From the NCBI GenBank assembly GCA_958417695.1, contig CATZDQ010000020.1:1-13645 (forward strand): DNA of 13,645 nt. The letters are read 5' to 3'. Of this stretch, positions 1 to 6,298 are shown piece after piece. Source of the stretch: an uncultured Clostridiaceae bacterium (GTDB lineage: Bacteria; Bacillota; Clostridia; TANB77; CAG-508). Positions within the stretch are counted from its first letter, which is position 1; each line of letters starts with the position of its first letter. Both the position numbers and the translations under genes were made by a program. Under the pieces are notes generated by a model that saw only the letters and a program-made list of their open reading frames with translations, did no database searches and was not told the origin of the DNA.

Positions 1-841
1 CATCATCTGTAACATCCTTTGGATGAGGTGATATAAATAGTATTCTTTCTATCCCTTCTATTTTATTAACTGCTCTTAGTAAAGTAGCAAAAGAATTTAC
101 ACCTTCATATTCTATAGCAGATAAATCTCCATGATTTTGTTTTTTTTCACTTTGTAAATAAGAATTTACATTTTGACCTAACAAAGTGATTTCCTTATAA
201 CCATCTTTTGCTAATTGTCTTACTTCCTCTAGAATATCTTTTGGATTTCTACTTCTTTCTCTGCCTCTTACATATGGTACAATACAATAACTACAAAAAT
301 TATTACAACCATTCATAATCGTAACAGATGCTTTGATAGAGTCCTCCCTTTTAATTGGTAGTCCCTCGATAATTTCTCCATCTATGTAAGCAATATCTTC
401 TATCTTCTTCCTATGGTTTAAAATTTCATAAATATCTTTTGGTAATTTATGCAAAGTATGCGTTCCAAATAGGATATCCACAAAAGGATAACTCTTTTTT
501 ATTTTATCTGTGATATGTTTTTCTTGCATCATACATCCGCCAAGTGCAATAATGGTTCCTTTTTCCTCTTTTTGCTTCTTAACTTCTCCTAATTTTCCAA
601 AAAGTTTTTCTTCTGCATTTTCTCTAACACAGCAAGTATTATAAACTAAGATATCTGCCTTCTTGACATCTTCTACTTTTGCGTACCCCATATTTTCTAA
701 CATACCACATATTTTCTCAGAATCGTTTTCATTTAATTGACAACCCATCGTTAGGATTGCATATTTAGGTGTCTTTTCTCCATGACATTGTTTTACTTTT
801 TCTATATATTCTAGTTCTTGTGTAATTTCTTTTCTTTCCAA
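1..841 (-). CDS. miaB: tRNA-2-methylthio-N6-isopentenyladenosine-37 synthase MiaB, partial (C-terminus beyond left edge)
   Basis: MiaB is a cytoplasmic radical-SAM methylthiotransferase that adds a methylthio group to i6A37 of tRNAs reading UNN codons. About 280 N-terminal residues are in the window. The UPF0004 domain carries the three auxiliary-cluster cysteines: C34 (MGCQLNENDSEK), C70 (NTCCVRENAEEK) and C103 (GGCMM). The radical-SAM signature CNNFCSYC has C179, C183 and C186 and is followed by IVPYVRGRERSR. The fragment ends in SPHPKDVTDD, typical of the family. The start is a TTG at 839..841 with GGAGG seven bases upstream; no in-frame ATG is available before the conserved region. The only nearby ATG (frame +2) gives a 14-codon dead end. 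Identity is secure; the C-terminal TRAM domain cannot be seen. Confidence 0.96.
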   Translation of the reverse strand, partial: MERKEITQELEYIEKVKQCHGEKTPKYAILTMGCQLNENDSEKICGMLENMGYAKVEDVKKADILVYNTCCVRENAEEKLFGKLGEVKKQKEEKGTIIALGGCMMQEKHITDKIKKSYPFVDILFGTHTLHKLPKDIYEILNHRKKIEDIAYIDGEIIEGLPIKREDSIKASVTIMNGCNNFCSYCIVPYVRGRERSRNPKDILEEVRQLAKDGYKEITLLGQNVNSYLQSEKKQNHGDLSAIEYEGVNSFATLLRAVNKIEGIERILFISPHPKDVTDD

Positions 842-886
842 GTTGACTCCTCCATTTTTTCCAAGTTTCTCCTGATAACATGTTGT

Positions 887-895
887 ATTATAGCA
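887..895 (-). promoter_or_regulatory. Extended -10 promoter of miaB
   Basis: On the minus strand the bases read TGC-TATAAT, a perfect -10 with the TGn extension. No good -35 lies 17 bases upstream, which fits an extended -10 promoter. It would give a leader of about 40 nt before the TTG start. Confidence 0.65.
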
Positions 896-917
896 TAAAA
901 TCATTCAAAAATCCACT

Positions 918-960
918 AACCAAAAAAGAAAAAAGCAAAATACTTTTTTCTTCTTTGGTT
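918..960 (-). terminator. AT-rich hairpin after the 73-residue membrane protein gene
   Basis: An 18-base inverted repeat with one mismatch (918..935 and 943..960) encloses a 7-base loop. It begins at the stop codon of the 959..1180 gene. The arms are A- or T-runs closed by CC/GG pairs, so the U-tract lies inside the 3' arm. It may also act on the opposite strand. Probable terminator separating this gene from miaB. Confidence 0.55.
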
Positions 961-1180
961 ATTCCTTATTCTTTTTCTTTTTTAAGATGGTTGCAACTAT
1001 CAAAATAGGTAGAACAGGCAATATAAATTCAATACCTCTAACTATGATAAAGACATAAAATGGCGCTGAATTATAAGTGGAATCATATGTAAAATAATCT
1101 ACACACACGCTCACTAAAAAGCCCACTACTAAAATTATACTCACTAAGTATAAAAAGGTAACACACTTTTGTTTTTTCAT
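959..1180 (-). CDS. Small membrane protein, 73 residues, unknown function
   Basis: I do not recognise a named family. The protein has a basic N-terminus (MKKQK), a first membrane segment at about residues 8-28, a short loop containing a tyrosine/serine-rich stretch, a second hydrophobic segment at about 41-66 with an internal Arg-Gly-Ile-Glu, and a lysine-rich C-terminus (KKKKNKE). The charge pattern suggests both ends lie on the cytoplasmic side. The start is supported by AGGAG five bases upstream of the ATG. It lies 97 bases downstream of rpmE behind that gene's terminator, and no clear promoter of its own was found, so it may depend on readthrough. The hairpin at its stop codon supports it being a real transcription unit. 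Confidence 0.7.
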   Translation of the reverse strand: MKKQKCVTFLYLVSIILVVGFLVSVCVDYFTYDSTYNSAPFYVFIIVRGIEFILPVLPILIVATILKKKKNKE

Positions 1181-1230
1181 ATTTTCTCCTTATTTAAAAC
1201 TTATATCTTTCTTATTTACTATATCACAGA

Positions 1231-1264
1231 AAAGAAAAAAAGAATAGCCTTTACATGCTATTCT
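1231..1264 (-). terminator. Intrinsic terminator of rpmE
   Basis: On the minus strand AGAATAGC, an 8-base loop and GCTATTCT form a perfect 8-bp stem, followed directly by a run of seven or more T with one C interruption. It sits 14 bases after the rpmE stop codon. Confidence 0.85.
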
Positions 1265-1277
1265 AAAAAATCTATTC

Positions 1278-1478
1278 CTATTGAATTCCATATTTTTTCT
1301 TAAATTTATCAGCTCTACCACCAGTTGTTTCTCTTTTTAAATTACCTGTCCAATATGGATGACATTTTGAACAAATATCTACCTTCATATCAGATTTTGT
1401 TGAATTTGTTTTCATAACATTACCACAAGCACATGTAATTGTTGCTTCTGTATATGTTGGATGTATTGCTTCTCTCAT
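1278..1478 (-). CDS. rpmE: 50S ribosomal protein L31 (zinc-binding type)
   Basis: Bacterial L31 is a small protein of the large ribosomal subunit that bridges to the small subunit. The 66-residue protein has the usual length and the family start MREAIHPTY. It carries the zinc-ribbon cysteines C16 and C18 (CACG) and C36 and C39 (CSKCHP), so it is the C+ form rather than the zinc-free paralogue. The C-terminal TGGRADKFKKKYG is the normal L31 tail. GAGGTG nine bases upstream supports the ATG. It has its own promoter at 1524..1552 and a terminator at 1231..1264, so it is a compact monocistronic unit, possibly also reached by readthrough from the upstream 49-residue gene. Confidence 0.97.
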   Translation of the reverse strand: MREAIHPTYTEATITCACGNVMKTNSTKSDMKVDICSKCHPYWTGNLKRETTGGRADKFKKKYGIQ

Positions 1479-1523
1479 TATGTATTCACCTCTTCCTCTC
1501 TCTTTTTCAAACTATCGTTTTTT

Positions 1524-1552
1524 ATCATAGCATATTTCTTTTCGTTTTTCAA
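1524..1552 (-). promoter_or_regulatory. Sigma-A-type promoter of rpmE
   Basis: The minus strand reads TTGAAA (1547..1552), a 17-base spacer, then TATGAT (1524..1529). Both hexamers match consensus at five of six positions, about 50 bases before the rpmE start. Confidence 0.75.
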
Positions 1553-1593
1553 TAGTTTCTTCTATATTTTTAAAGAATCTTTCTTAGCATCTT

Positions 1594-1743
1594 CTATTTT
1601 TCTTCCTGCTCTTGTACATATTGTGCAGATGCTTGTAATTCATGTTCTAGCGATGTTTTAGAGACTATTTTTGTAACAATATTAAATAAACAAGCAATTA
1701 ATAAAACTAGTAATAATGCTTTTTTCCAGACCTTAGCAATCAT
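1594..1743 (-). CDS. Small single-pass membrane peptide, 49 residues, unknown
   Basis: Translated by hand: MIAKVWKKALLLVLLIACLF, then NIVTKIVSKTSLEHELQASA, then QYVQEQEEK and a TAG stop. Residues 9-24 form one hydrophobic segment after a basic N-terminus. The rest is polar and could start a coiled coil, a layout resembling the N-terminus of FtsB/DivIC-like proteins, though that is only a resemblance. GAGGAG lies six bases before the chosen ATG, and a near-perfect TTGACA/TATAAT promoter lies 35 bases further up, which makes expression likely. Oddity: one additional A in the A-run before the stop would extend the frame by a further 13-14 residues (ending IEDAKKDSLKI), so the present stop could be a small indel. 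Moderate confidence that it is a gene; none about function. Confidence 0.6.
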   Translation of the reverse strand: MIAKVWKKALLLVLLIACLFNIVTKIVSKTSLEHELQASAQYVQEQEEK

Positions 1744-1777
1744 GTACATCTCCTCTTTCTCTCACTATTCTTTCTTT

Positions 1778-1805
1778 ATTATACAATATTTTTTCGTTTT
1801 GTCAA
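1778..1805 (-). promoter_or_regulatory. Consensus sigma-A promoter of the 49-residue gene
   Basis: The minus strand reads TTGACA (1800..1805), a 16-base spacer, then TATAAT (1778..1783). Both hexamers are perfect, making this among the best-matched promoters in the window. Confidence 0.85.
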
Positions 1806-2008
1806 GGTTTGCATACTTCTTCTATTTTGATTATTTACTTACATTTTCATACAGAATATTTTCATATTATGTGTCAAAATATAATTTTGTCTTTTTTTCT
1901 AGCATAACATCTTCCTTTTTTATACATAATTTTACAAATTTTCTAGTTTTTTCTAATGCACTTTTGTAAATTTCCACAATTATTAACAATTTAATTCCTC
2001 TTTTTTCT

Positions 2009-2037
2009 ACATAAGAATTATTTTTTCGTACATACTA
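2009..2037 (+). promoter_or_regulatory. Candidate forespore (sigma-G-like) promoter of the VanW gene
   Basis: ACATA (2009..2013), a 17-base gap and CATACTA (2031..2037) resemble the Bacillus sigma-G consensus, in which the -10 is CATnnTA. The -10 matches well; the -35 matches four of five bases. No good sigma-A hexamer pair was seen upstream of the gene. In such AT-rich DNA this could arise by chance. Confidence 0.3.
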
Positions 2038-2068
2038 AACATAGAAAACAAAAAAGGAAATGATAAAA

Positions 2069-2728
2069 ATGAAACATTCAAAAATAACCATAATTATTTT
2101 TCTTTTTCTTTTATTATTTATTCTAACTGGATGCAGTAATGATACTAATCAAGCGGCCCCACAAAACACTACAACAAGTGGCAGTAGAACCAGCACAGAT
2201 GCTAACCTAGAAGACGAAGAAAATCGTGTAGAAAATTTACTTAAAAATGAGGAATCATCTACACCTGCTACCGAAGCAGAAGTAGCCTCCTATTCTACCG
2301 TTATAAAAGACAAATCCAGCGGAAGGTTAACCAATATTCAAATTACCTGTTCTACATTAAATGGCACTATCTTAGAACCTGGCTCAACCTTTTCATTTTG
2401 TCAAACTGTCGGTAAACCAACTGTTCAAAGAGGTTATCAAGAAGCTAGTGTCATCGTCAACCATAAAACTGAAAAAGGAATAGGTGGTGGTAACTGTCAA
2501 GTTAGTAGCACACTTTACAATGCTGTACTAGCAGTACCTGGTTTAAAAGTAACTGAAAGACATGAACATGGCAAAGATGTTACTTACGTCCCTGATGGAA
2601 AAGATGCCGCTGTTTCCTATGGTTCTTTAGACTTAAAGTTTAGAAATGACACTGGTAGTAAACTTCGTATTGACGTTTCTACTGATAACAGTTCTATTGT
2701 CGCTAAAATCATTCAGTTATCTAAATAA
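2069..2728 (+). CDS. VanW-domain lipoprotein
   Basis: A predicted surface lipoprotein of 219 residues. Residues 1-21 form a lipoprotein signal peptide ending in the lipobox LTGC, with Cys22 the lipidation site. Residues 23-70 are a low-complexity Asn/Thr/Ser/Glu linker. Residues about 72-205 match the VanW family (PF04294): ASYST, RLTNI, LNGTILEPGSTFSF, GYQEASVI, the hallmark GIGGGNCQVSSTLYNAV, ERHEHG and VTYVPDGKDAAVSYG. VanW was named from vancomycin-resistance clusters, but its biochemical role is not established and most members are not resistance genes. The start at 2069 is preferred to ATG 2060 because AAGGA lies 10 bases upstream of it but only one base before 2060. Lies 75 bases upstream of the carboxypeptidase gene on the same strand, suggesting a shared envelope role. 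Confidence 0.88.
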   Translation: MKHSKITIIIFLFLLLFILTGCSNDTNQAAPQNTTTSGSRTSTDANLEDEENRVENLLKNEESSTPATEAEVASYSTVIKDKSSGRLTNIQITCSTLNGTILEPGSTFSFCQTVGKPTVQRGYQEASVIVNHKTEKGIGGGNCQVSSTLYNAVLAVPGLKVTERHEHGKDVTYVPDGKDAAVSYGSLDLKFRNDTGSKLRIDVSTDNSSIVAKIIQLSK

Positions 2729-2803
2729 AATACAACAGATAAAAGAAAATCATAAAAAAGATAAATTTGCATATATTGTACTATTCTATAGGAGGTTACA
2801 TAT

Positions 2804-3421
2804 ATGCGTAAATTTATCTTTTTTTCATGGATATTTATTTTAATAGGATACTGCCTAATTATGCCTATTAGTTTAGCTACTTCTGATTCGGTATATGTAT
2901 GGTCTAGTCTTTCTAACACACTAAATCATGAGAATACTACTAATACAGCTACTGGCACCAACACACAAACAAACACCAGCCATACTTCTACAAATGAAAA
3001 AGCCAATACCGTTTCTGCTTCTCCAGTTGATTTAGGTTTAGAATCCGCATCTGCTATTTTAATAGAACAAAACACAGGAAAAGTATTATATGAACACAAT
3101 CCACATGAGCAGTTACGACCTGCCTCTGTTACTAAAGTCATGAGTATTTTATTAATTATGGAAGCTCTAGATAGTGGAAAAATTCAATTAACTGACAAAG
3201 TGCCATGCAGTGAAGCAGCCGCTTCTATGGGTGGTTCCCAAATTTGGTTAGACGTACGAGAAGAATTAACTGTGGATGAAATGTTAAAAGCTATTTGTGT
3301 TGCTTCTGCTAATGACTGTGTTGTAGCTATGGCAGAATATTTAGAAGGCTCTCAAGAAGCTTTTGTTGCTAAAATGAATATAAGAGCTAAAGAACTTCGG
3401 TATGCAAGATACCTGTTTTAA
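2804..3421 (+). CDS. D-alanyl-D-alanine carboxypeptidase, N-terminal part (before frameshift)
   Basis: A low-molecular-weight penicillin-binding protein that removes the terminal D-Ala from peptidoglycan stem peptides outside the membrane. AGGAGG lies eight bases before the ATG. Residues 1-25 look like a secretion signal. Residues 40-70 are a Thr/Asn-rich linker of unusual length and composition, similar in style to the linker of the upstream VanW lipoprotein. The transpeptidase-fold domain starts at about residue 78 (SASAILIEQNTGKVLYEHN). The active-site motif is S108-V-T-K111 and the second motif is S168-A-N170. After KEL (residue 198) the frame departs from the family (RYARYLF) and stops, so this piece lacks KTG and would be inactive alone. 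Confidence 0.85.
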   Translation: MRKFIFFSWIFILIGYCLIMPISLATSDSVYVWSSLSNTLNHENTTNTATGTNTQTNTSHTSTNEKANTVSASPVDLGLESASAILIEQNTGKVLYEHNPHEQLRPASVTKVMSILLIMEALDSGKIQLTDKVPCSEAAASMGGSQIWLDVREELTVDEMLKAICVASANDCVVAMAEYLEGSQEAFVAKMNIRAKELRYARYLF

Positions 3422-4100
3422 AAACTGCCATGGGTTAGACGAAGATGGTCATGTTACCTCTGCCTATGATATCTCCCTTATGTCACAAGAACTATTAAAA
3501 AAACACCCAAGTATCACTAACTACACCACCATTTGGATGGACTCTCTAAGAGATGGAAAATCAGGACTTACCAATACCAATAAGCTTATAAGAAATTATA
3601 AGGGAGCCACCGGTCTAAAAACAGGTTCTACCGGATTAGCACTTTATAACTTATCTGCTAGTGCAACTAGAGATTCCCTTTCTCTGATTGCTGTCATCAT
3701 GAAAGCACCTAGTACTAAAATTCGTTTTGCAGAAGCAGAAAAACTTTTAGACTATGGCTTTAATAATTATAGCTATCAACAACTAGCCAAAGCAGGAGAT
3801 GTGCTAAAAAACATCAATGTCAACAAAGGTGTTAAATCCAATGTAGAAGCAATTTATGAAACAGATGCTGGCAGTCTTCTACAAAAAGGGCAAGGAAAAG
3901 AAATCGAACAAATCATCACCATCTCCGATACTATAGAAGCCCCTGTAGTAAAAGGACAGAAAATAGGAGAAATTAGCTATAAACTAAATGGAGAGATTAT
4001 TGGAACCACTAATATTGTATCTAATACAGAAGTCAAAAAAATCAGTTTAACCAATATGATGGAAAATCTATTTTTCACTTGGTTCAGAGTTTTAAGGTAA
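3402..4100 (+). CDS. D-alanyl-D-alanine carboxypeptidase, C-terminal part (after frameshift)
   Basis: This frame continues the peptidase domain exactly where the upstream frame loses it. It starts with MQDTCFKNCHGLDEDGHVTS, a family-typical stretch, and carries the third active-site motif K73-T-G-S (GLKTGSTG). From about residue 125 it enters the all-beta PBP5 C-terminal domain, including VVKGQKIGEISYKLNGE. The last 15 residues (MMENLFFTWFRVLR region) form an amphipathic, membrane-associating tail as in DacA/DacF. The ATG at 3402 has no ribosome binding site and lies inside the domain, so independent translation is unlikely. It is followed by a large hairpin shared with the convergent HD gene. 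Confidence 0.85.
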   Translation: MQDTCFKNCHGLDEDGHVTSAYDISLMSQELLKKHPSITNYTTIWMDSLRDGKSGLTNTNKLIRNYKGATGLKTGSTGLALYNLSASATRDSLSLIAVIMKAPSTKIRFAEAEKLLDYGFNNYSYQQLAKAGDVLKNINVNKGVKSNVEAIYETDAGSLLQKGQGKEIEQIITISDTIEAPVVKGQKIGEISYKLNGEIIGTTNIVSNTEVKKISLTNMMENLFFTWFRVLR

Positions 4101-4150
4101 AATGGGAACGGGGTGTTTTTGTTTAAAACAAAAAACACCCCGTCCTCATT
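4101..4150. terminator. Long inverted repeat between convergent genes, probable bidirectional terminator
   Basis: Positions 4101..4123 pair with 4127..4150 in a stem of over 20 bp with one G-T pair, one mismatch and a one-base bulge. The core ACGGGGTGTTTTT is perfect. It lies directly after the dac stop and 12 bases beyond the HD-gene stop. The long T-run lies in the 5' arm on the plus strand, so the structure is not a textbook terminator in that direction. Confidence 0.6.
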
Positions 4151-4162
4151 CTTTACAATTAT

Positions 4163-4921
4163 TTAATTATTTAAAAATTCATTTGCAATTTTTCTTATTA
4201 TTTCCATTTTGTTTTTGACATCTTCATTTTTGCAATCCACATAATCAATAAATGGATTTATGTAATCTTTTTCTTTTACTAACTGAATACTAGCATCAAA
4301 ATTCAAATCAAAAATCCAAGCAATATAAGATATCCAAAAGTCTAAATTTGTTATTCTATCAGCGTTAAGAATAGTCTTATGATTAACAAAATCATTAAAA
4401 ACCTTATCCGTTATTTTTTCAATAGCGATTCCTCCTCTATTGGGAAACACCTCTAATCTTTCAAGGTAGATTAGATTTAAATTATCAACCTTATCTGAAT
4501 CTCTAATAATCTTTGAATGTATTAGTTCTCGTTCATTCATCCCTTCTTCTATGGTATACTTATTATGGTTTCGAATTGATTTTTTGATAATATCATCATA
4601 TTTCTCGTCTTCAATGAATTCTCTAATCAGATTATCTTTAAATAATACTTCTACTCCAAAGTCTGCATGGTCAAAACTTTTTGAATCTACAAACGTATGA
4701 TACTGTTTTGCCTGTTCAAATCTTCCTATATCATGTAAAATTCCAATTAACATGGCTAAGGCAATGTCTTCTTGTCCTAAGCCAATTTTTTTAGCAATAT
4801 ACTCACTCGATTCTACAACTCTATAGGTATGTTTAATCTTTATAGCTATCTTTTCATCCTCTACATTATATTTTGAAACATACTCTGCGAAAGCCTTTTT
4901 AGCCTTTTCAATACTAATCAT
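4163..4921 (-). CDS. HD-domain phosphohydrolase family protein
   Basis: A cytoplasmic 252-residue protein of the HD superfamily, metal-dependent phosphohydrolases acting on nucleotides or phosphodiesters. The metal-ligand pattern is complete: H31 (KHTYRV), H63-D64 (LHDIGRFEQ) and D143 (IIRDSDKVDNL), with further histidines at H85 (DHADFG) and H119 (RNHNKY). The HDIG sequence alone does not make it a c-di-GMP phosphodiesterase: the GYP motif of HD-GYP enzymes is absent and no sensor domain is fused. The substrate is unknown. AGGAG lies six bases before the ATG. It has its own promoter at 4981..5010 and is isolated from the ytfJ operon by a terminator, so it is monocistronic. Confidence 0.9.
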   Translation of the reverse strand: MISIEKAKKAFAEYVSKYNVEDEKIAIKIKHTYRVVESSEYIAKKIGLGQEDIALAMLIGILHDIGRFEQAKQYHTFVDSKSFDHADFGVEVLFKDNLIREFIEDEKYDDIIKKSIRNHNKYTIEEGMNERELIHSKIIRDSDKVDNLNLIYLERLEVFPNRGGIAIEKITDKVFNDFVNHKTILNADRITNLDFWISYIAWIFDLNFDASIQLVKEKDYINPFIDYVDCKNEDVKNKMEIIRKIANEFLNN

Positions 4922-4980
4922 ATCATTCTCCTAACTTATTTTTCTAATTTCCTTCATTTCTATATGCATCTTCTTTGATG

Positions 4981-5010
4981 AGTATATCAAACCAAATAAT
5001 AGGATGTCAA
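4981..5010 (-). promoter_or_regulatory. Sigma-A promoter of the HD-domain gene
   Basis: TTGACA (5005..5010, perfect), an 18-base spacer and TATACT (4981..4986, five of six), about 60 bases before the gene start. Confidence 0.75.
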
Positions 5011-5031
5011 CTCTTAATATCCTTTACACAG

Positions 5032-5055
5032 GAAAAAAGAGCTAATAAATAGCTC
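5032..5055 (-). terminator. Intrinsic terminator of the recX-scpA-ytfI-ytfJ operon
   Basis: On the minus strand GAGCTA, a 5-base loop and TAGCTC are followed by TTTTTTCC. It begins at the base after the ytfJ stop codon. Confidence 0.85.
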
Positions 5056-5709
5056 CTAGTCGTCATAATCTTCGTCCATAGGTTCTTCATATTCTACCGG
5101 TACATTTGTCTCATCGTATTCATATTCATACTTGACAGGTCTACTTTTTTTAGGATGTAGCTTGCTTGTATTAGGTATAATAATCGTATTATTGGTTGTT
5201 TCTTCCACTACTCTTTCTGTTTTTTCTACCTTCTCTTCTTTTTCCTCTTTCTTTTCTCTTTGTTTTCTTTTTTCTTCTTCTTTCTTTTCCTCTTTTTTAT
5301 TAGATAATTGTTTATTGATTAAATTATTTGTCTTTTCTACTAAATCTGGTACATAATCTAATAAACGGTCCATAGCAGAACTATGGCTAACAGGAAGTAA
5401 TTTGACATTATTAGATTGTACTACTAAAAAAGCAATTGGTGTGATACTAACACCTGCTCCACTACCTCCTCCAAATGGTAATTTATACTGAATTTCCTCA
5501 TCTTTATCTTTTTTGGAATATTCTCCTATGGTTTCTCCTTTAAATTCACTACCGCCTGCTGCAAATCCAAACCCTACTTTTGAAATAGGTATGATAATGA
5601 TATTGTTAGAGGTTTCAATTGGCTCCCCTATAATGGTATTGACATCAACCATTTCTCGAATAGAGTTCATTGCCGTGGTCATAAGACCTTCTATTGGATG
5701 TTCGCTCAT
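5056..5709 (-). CDS. ytfJ: GerW/YtfJ family sporulation protein
   Basis: YtfJ/GerW is a spore protein of Bacillus and Clostridia, needed in B. subtilis for normal germination. Residues 1-125 are the conserved domain: HPIEGLMTTAMNSIREMVD, then IGEPIE, IIIIPISKVGFGFAAGG, a glycine-rich PFGGGSGAGVSITPIAFLVV, and a final LLDYVPDLVEK helix. The tail is longer than usual: residues about 133-170 are almost pure Lys/Glu/Arg, probably a charged helix or coiled coil, and the last 30 residues are very acidic with several tyrosines. The start is set by AAGGAAG eight bases upstream. It overlaps the end of ytfI by 65 bases, implying coupled translation. Last gene of the operon. Confidence 0.93.
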   Translation of the reverse strand: MSEHPIEGLMTTAMNSIREMVDVNTIIGEPIETSNNIIIIPISKVGFGFAAGGSEFKGETIGEYSKKDKDEEIQYKLPFGGGSGAGVSITPIAFLVVQSNNVKLLPVSHSSAMDRLLDYVPDLVEKTNNLINKQLSNKKEEKKEEEKRKQREKKEEKEEKVEKTERVVEETTNNTIIIPNTSKLHPKKSRPVKYEYEYDETNVPVEYEEPMDEDYDD

Positions 5710-6298
5710 TTTTCTTACTTCCTTTCTGAATTAAAATATATATTATATAGATAATATGTACGATTTTGACACGAATTATACTATCTAAAGCAATATGATA
5801 ACAATTTTGGTCCTTATATATAGGATTAATGATATATGTGCATTTTGAAAAATACGCCTCTTCCACAACATGTGGTAAAAGAATACCTATTGTACTAGCT
5901 ATAAAGGCTACTAAATAAGATGTTAAAATAGCATCTTCTGTACCAATATCCACTCGTAGAACAAATTTAGTTACTTTCATCTTCAAACCTTTTAATAAAG
6001 AAATCCCCTCTTTAATAGACAATTGTTCTTCTTTTTCTAACGTTTTCCAAGGTATATCTTCTAATTTCTTAATCCAATGATTTTTTCTGATTTGTCTAGC
6101 TGTTATCTCTTTTTTTAAGAATTTAAATTTATCTAAAAAATAGAATTCTATCCCTATTATATAATGGCTTTGTTTTTTTCTACTCAAATTTCCTATTTCT
6201 AAATCTTTTACCTGTATACGAATAGTAGACCATAGTAATAGAAAAACAAGAAGGCTTAGCACGATACATAATCCTAAAATAAACAAAACTAATGGCAT
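5645..6298 (-). CDS. ytfI: DUF2953 membrane protein (YtfI-like)
   Basis: A 217-residue protein of unknown biochemistry that is regularly found directly upstream of ytfJ in spore formers. Residues about 3-24 form an N-terminal membrane anchor. The middle has the DUF2953 pattern, including KFVLRVDIGTEDAILTSYLV and a short C-terminal hydrophobic helix (IVHIIYIIYILI). The ending ERTSNRRSYDHGNE matches the tail I associate with clostridial members. This tail is encoded in the bases that also encode the start of ytfJ in another frame. AGGAGG lies seven bases before the ATG, but the site is predicted to be buried in a hairpin (6285..6336). Homology to the family is from pattern recognition, not a search. 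Confidence 0.85.
   Translation of the reverse strand: MPLVLFILGLCIVLSLLVFLLLWSTIRIQVKDLEIGNLSRKKQSHYIIGIEFYFLDKFKFLKKEITARQIRKNHWIKKLEDIPWKTLEKEEQLSIKEGISLLKGLKMKVTKFVLRVDIGTEDAILTSYLVAFIASTIGILLPHVVEEAYFSKCTYIINPIYKDQNCYHIALDSIIRVKIVHIIYIIYILIQKGSKKNERTSNRRSYDHGNELYSRNG

Larger units (their letters stand above)
1744..2068. other. Divergent intergenic region, no gene seen
   Basis: About 325 bases separate the minus-strand 49-residue gene from the plus-strand VanW gene. The left edge holds the promoter of the former and the right edge a candidate sporulation-type promoter of the latter. The middle (about 1810-2000) is extremely T-rich on the plus strand. The apparent plus-strand reading frame there is low-complexity Phe/Tyr/Ser and has no ribosome binding site. 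Confidence 0.6.
2804..4100 (+). pseudogene. DacF-type D-alanyl-D-alanine carboxypeptidase, single-base frameshift
   Basis: The two overlapping frames 2804..3421 and 3402..4100 together make one complete penicillin-binding protein of the DacA/DacF class. The span is 1297 bases, one more than a multiple of three. Removing one base at about 3398 (CTT-C-GGT-ATG) restores a 431-residue protein with SxxK, SxN and KTG motifs in order and normal length. All other sequence looks well conserved, so the break is recent, a sequencing or assembly error, or much less likely a site of +1 frameshifting. Whether the cell makes a working enzyme cannot be decided here. Confidence 0.75.

Noticed and set aside
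1742..1969. Plus-strand frame of about 75 codons rich in Phe, Tyr and Ser
   Set aside because: It is the T-rich strand of an intergenic region, has no ribosome binding site and overlaps the promoter of the opposite gene.
2060..2068. ATG at 2060 as the VanW lipoprotein start
   Set aside because: AAGGA lies one base before it, too close; spacing to the ATG at 2069 is usable.
4163..4921. HD-GYP cyclic-di-GMP phosphodiesterase
   Set aside because: HDIG is present but the GYP motif and the longer HD-GYP spacing are absent.
5132..5356. Plus-strand Ser/Phe/Leu-rich frame
   Set aside because: It is the complement of the Lys/Glu-rich tail of ytfJ; its composition is explained by that strand.
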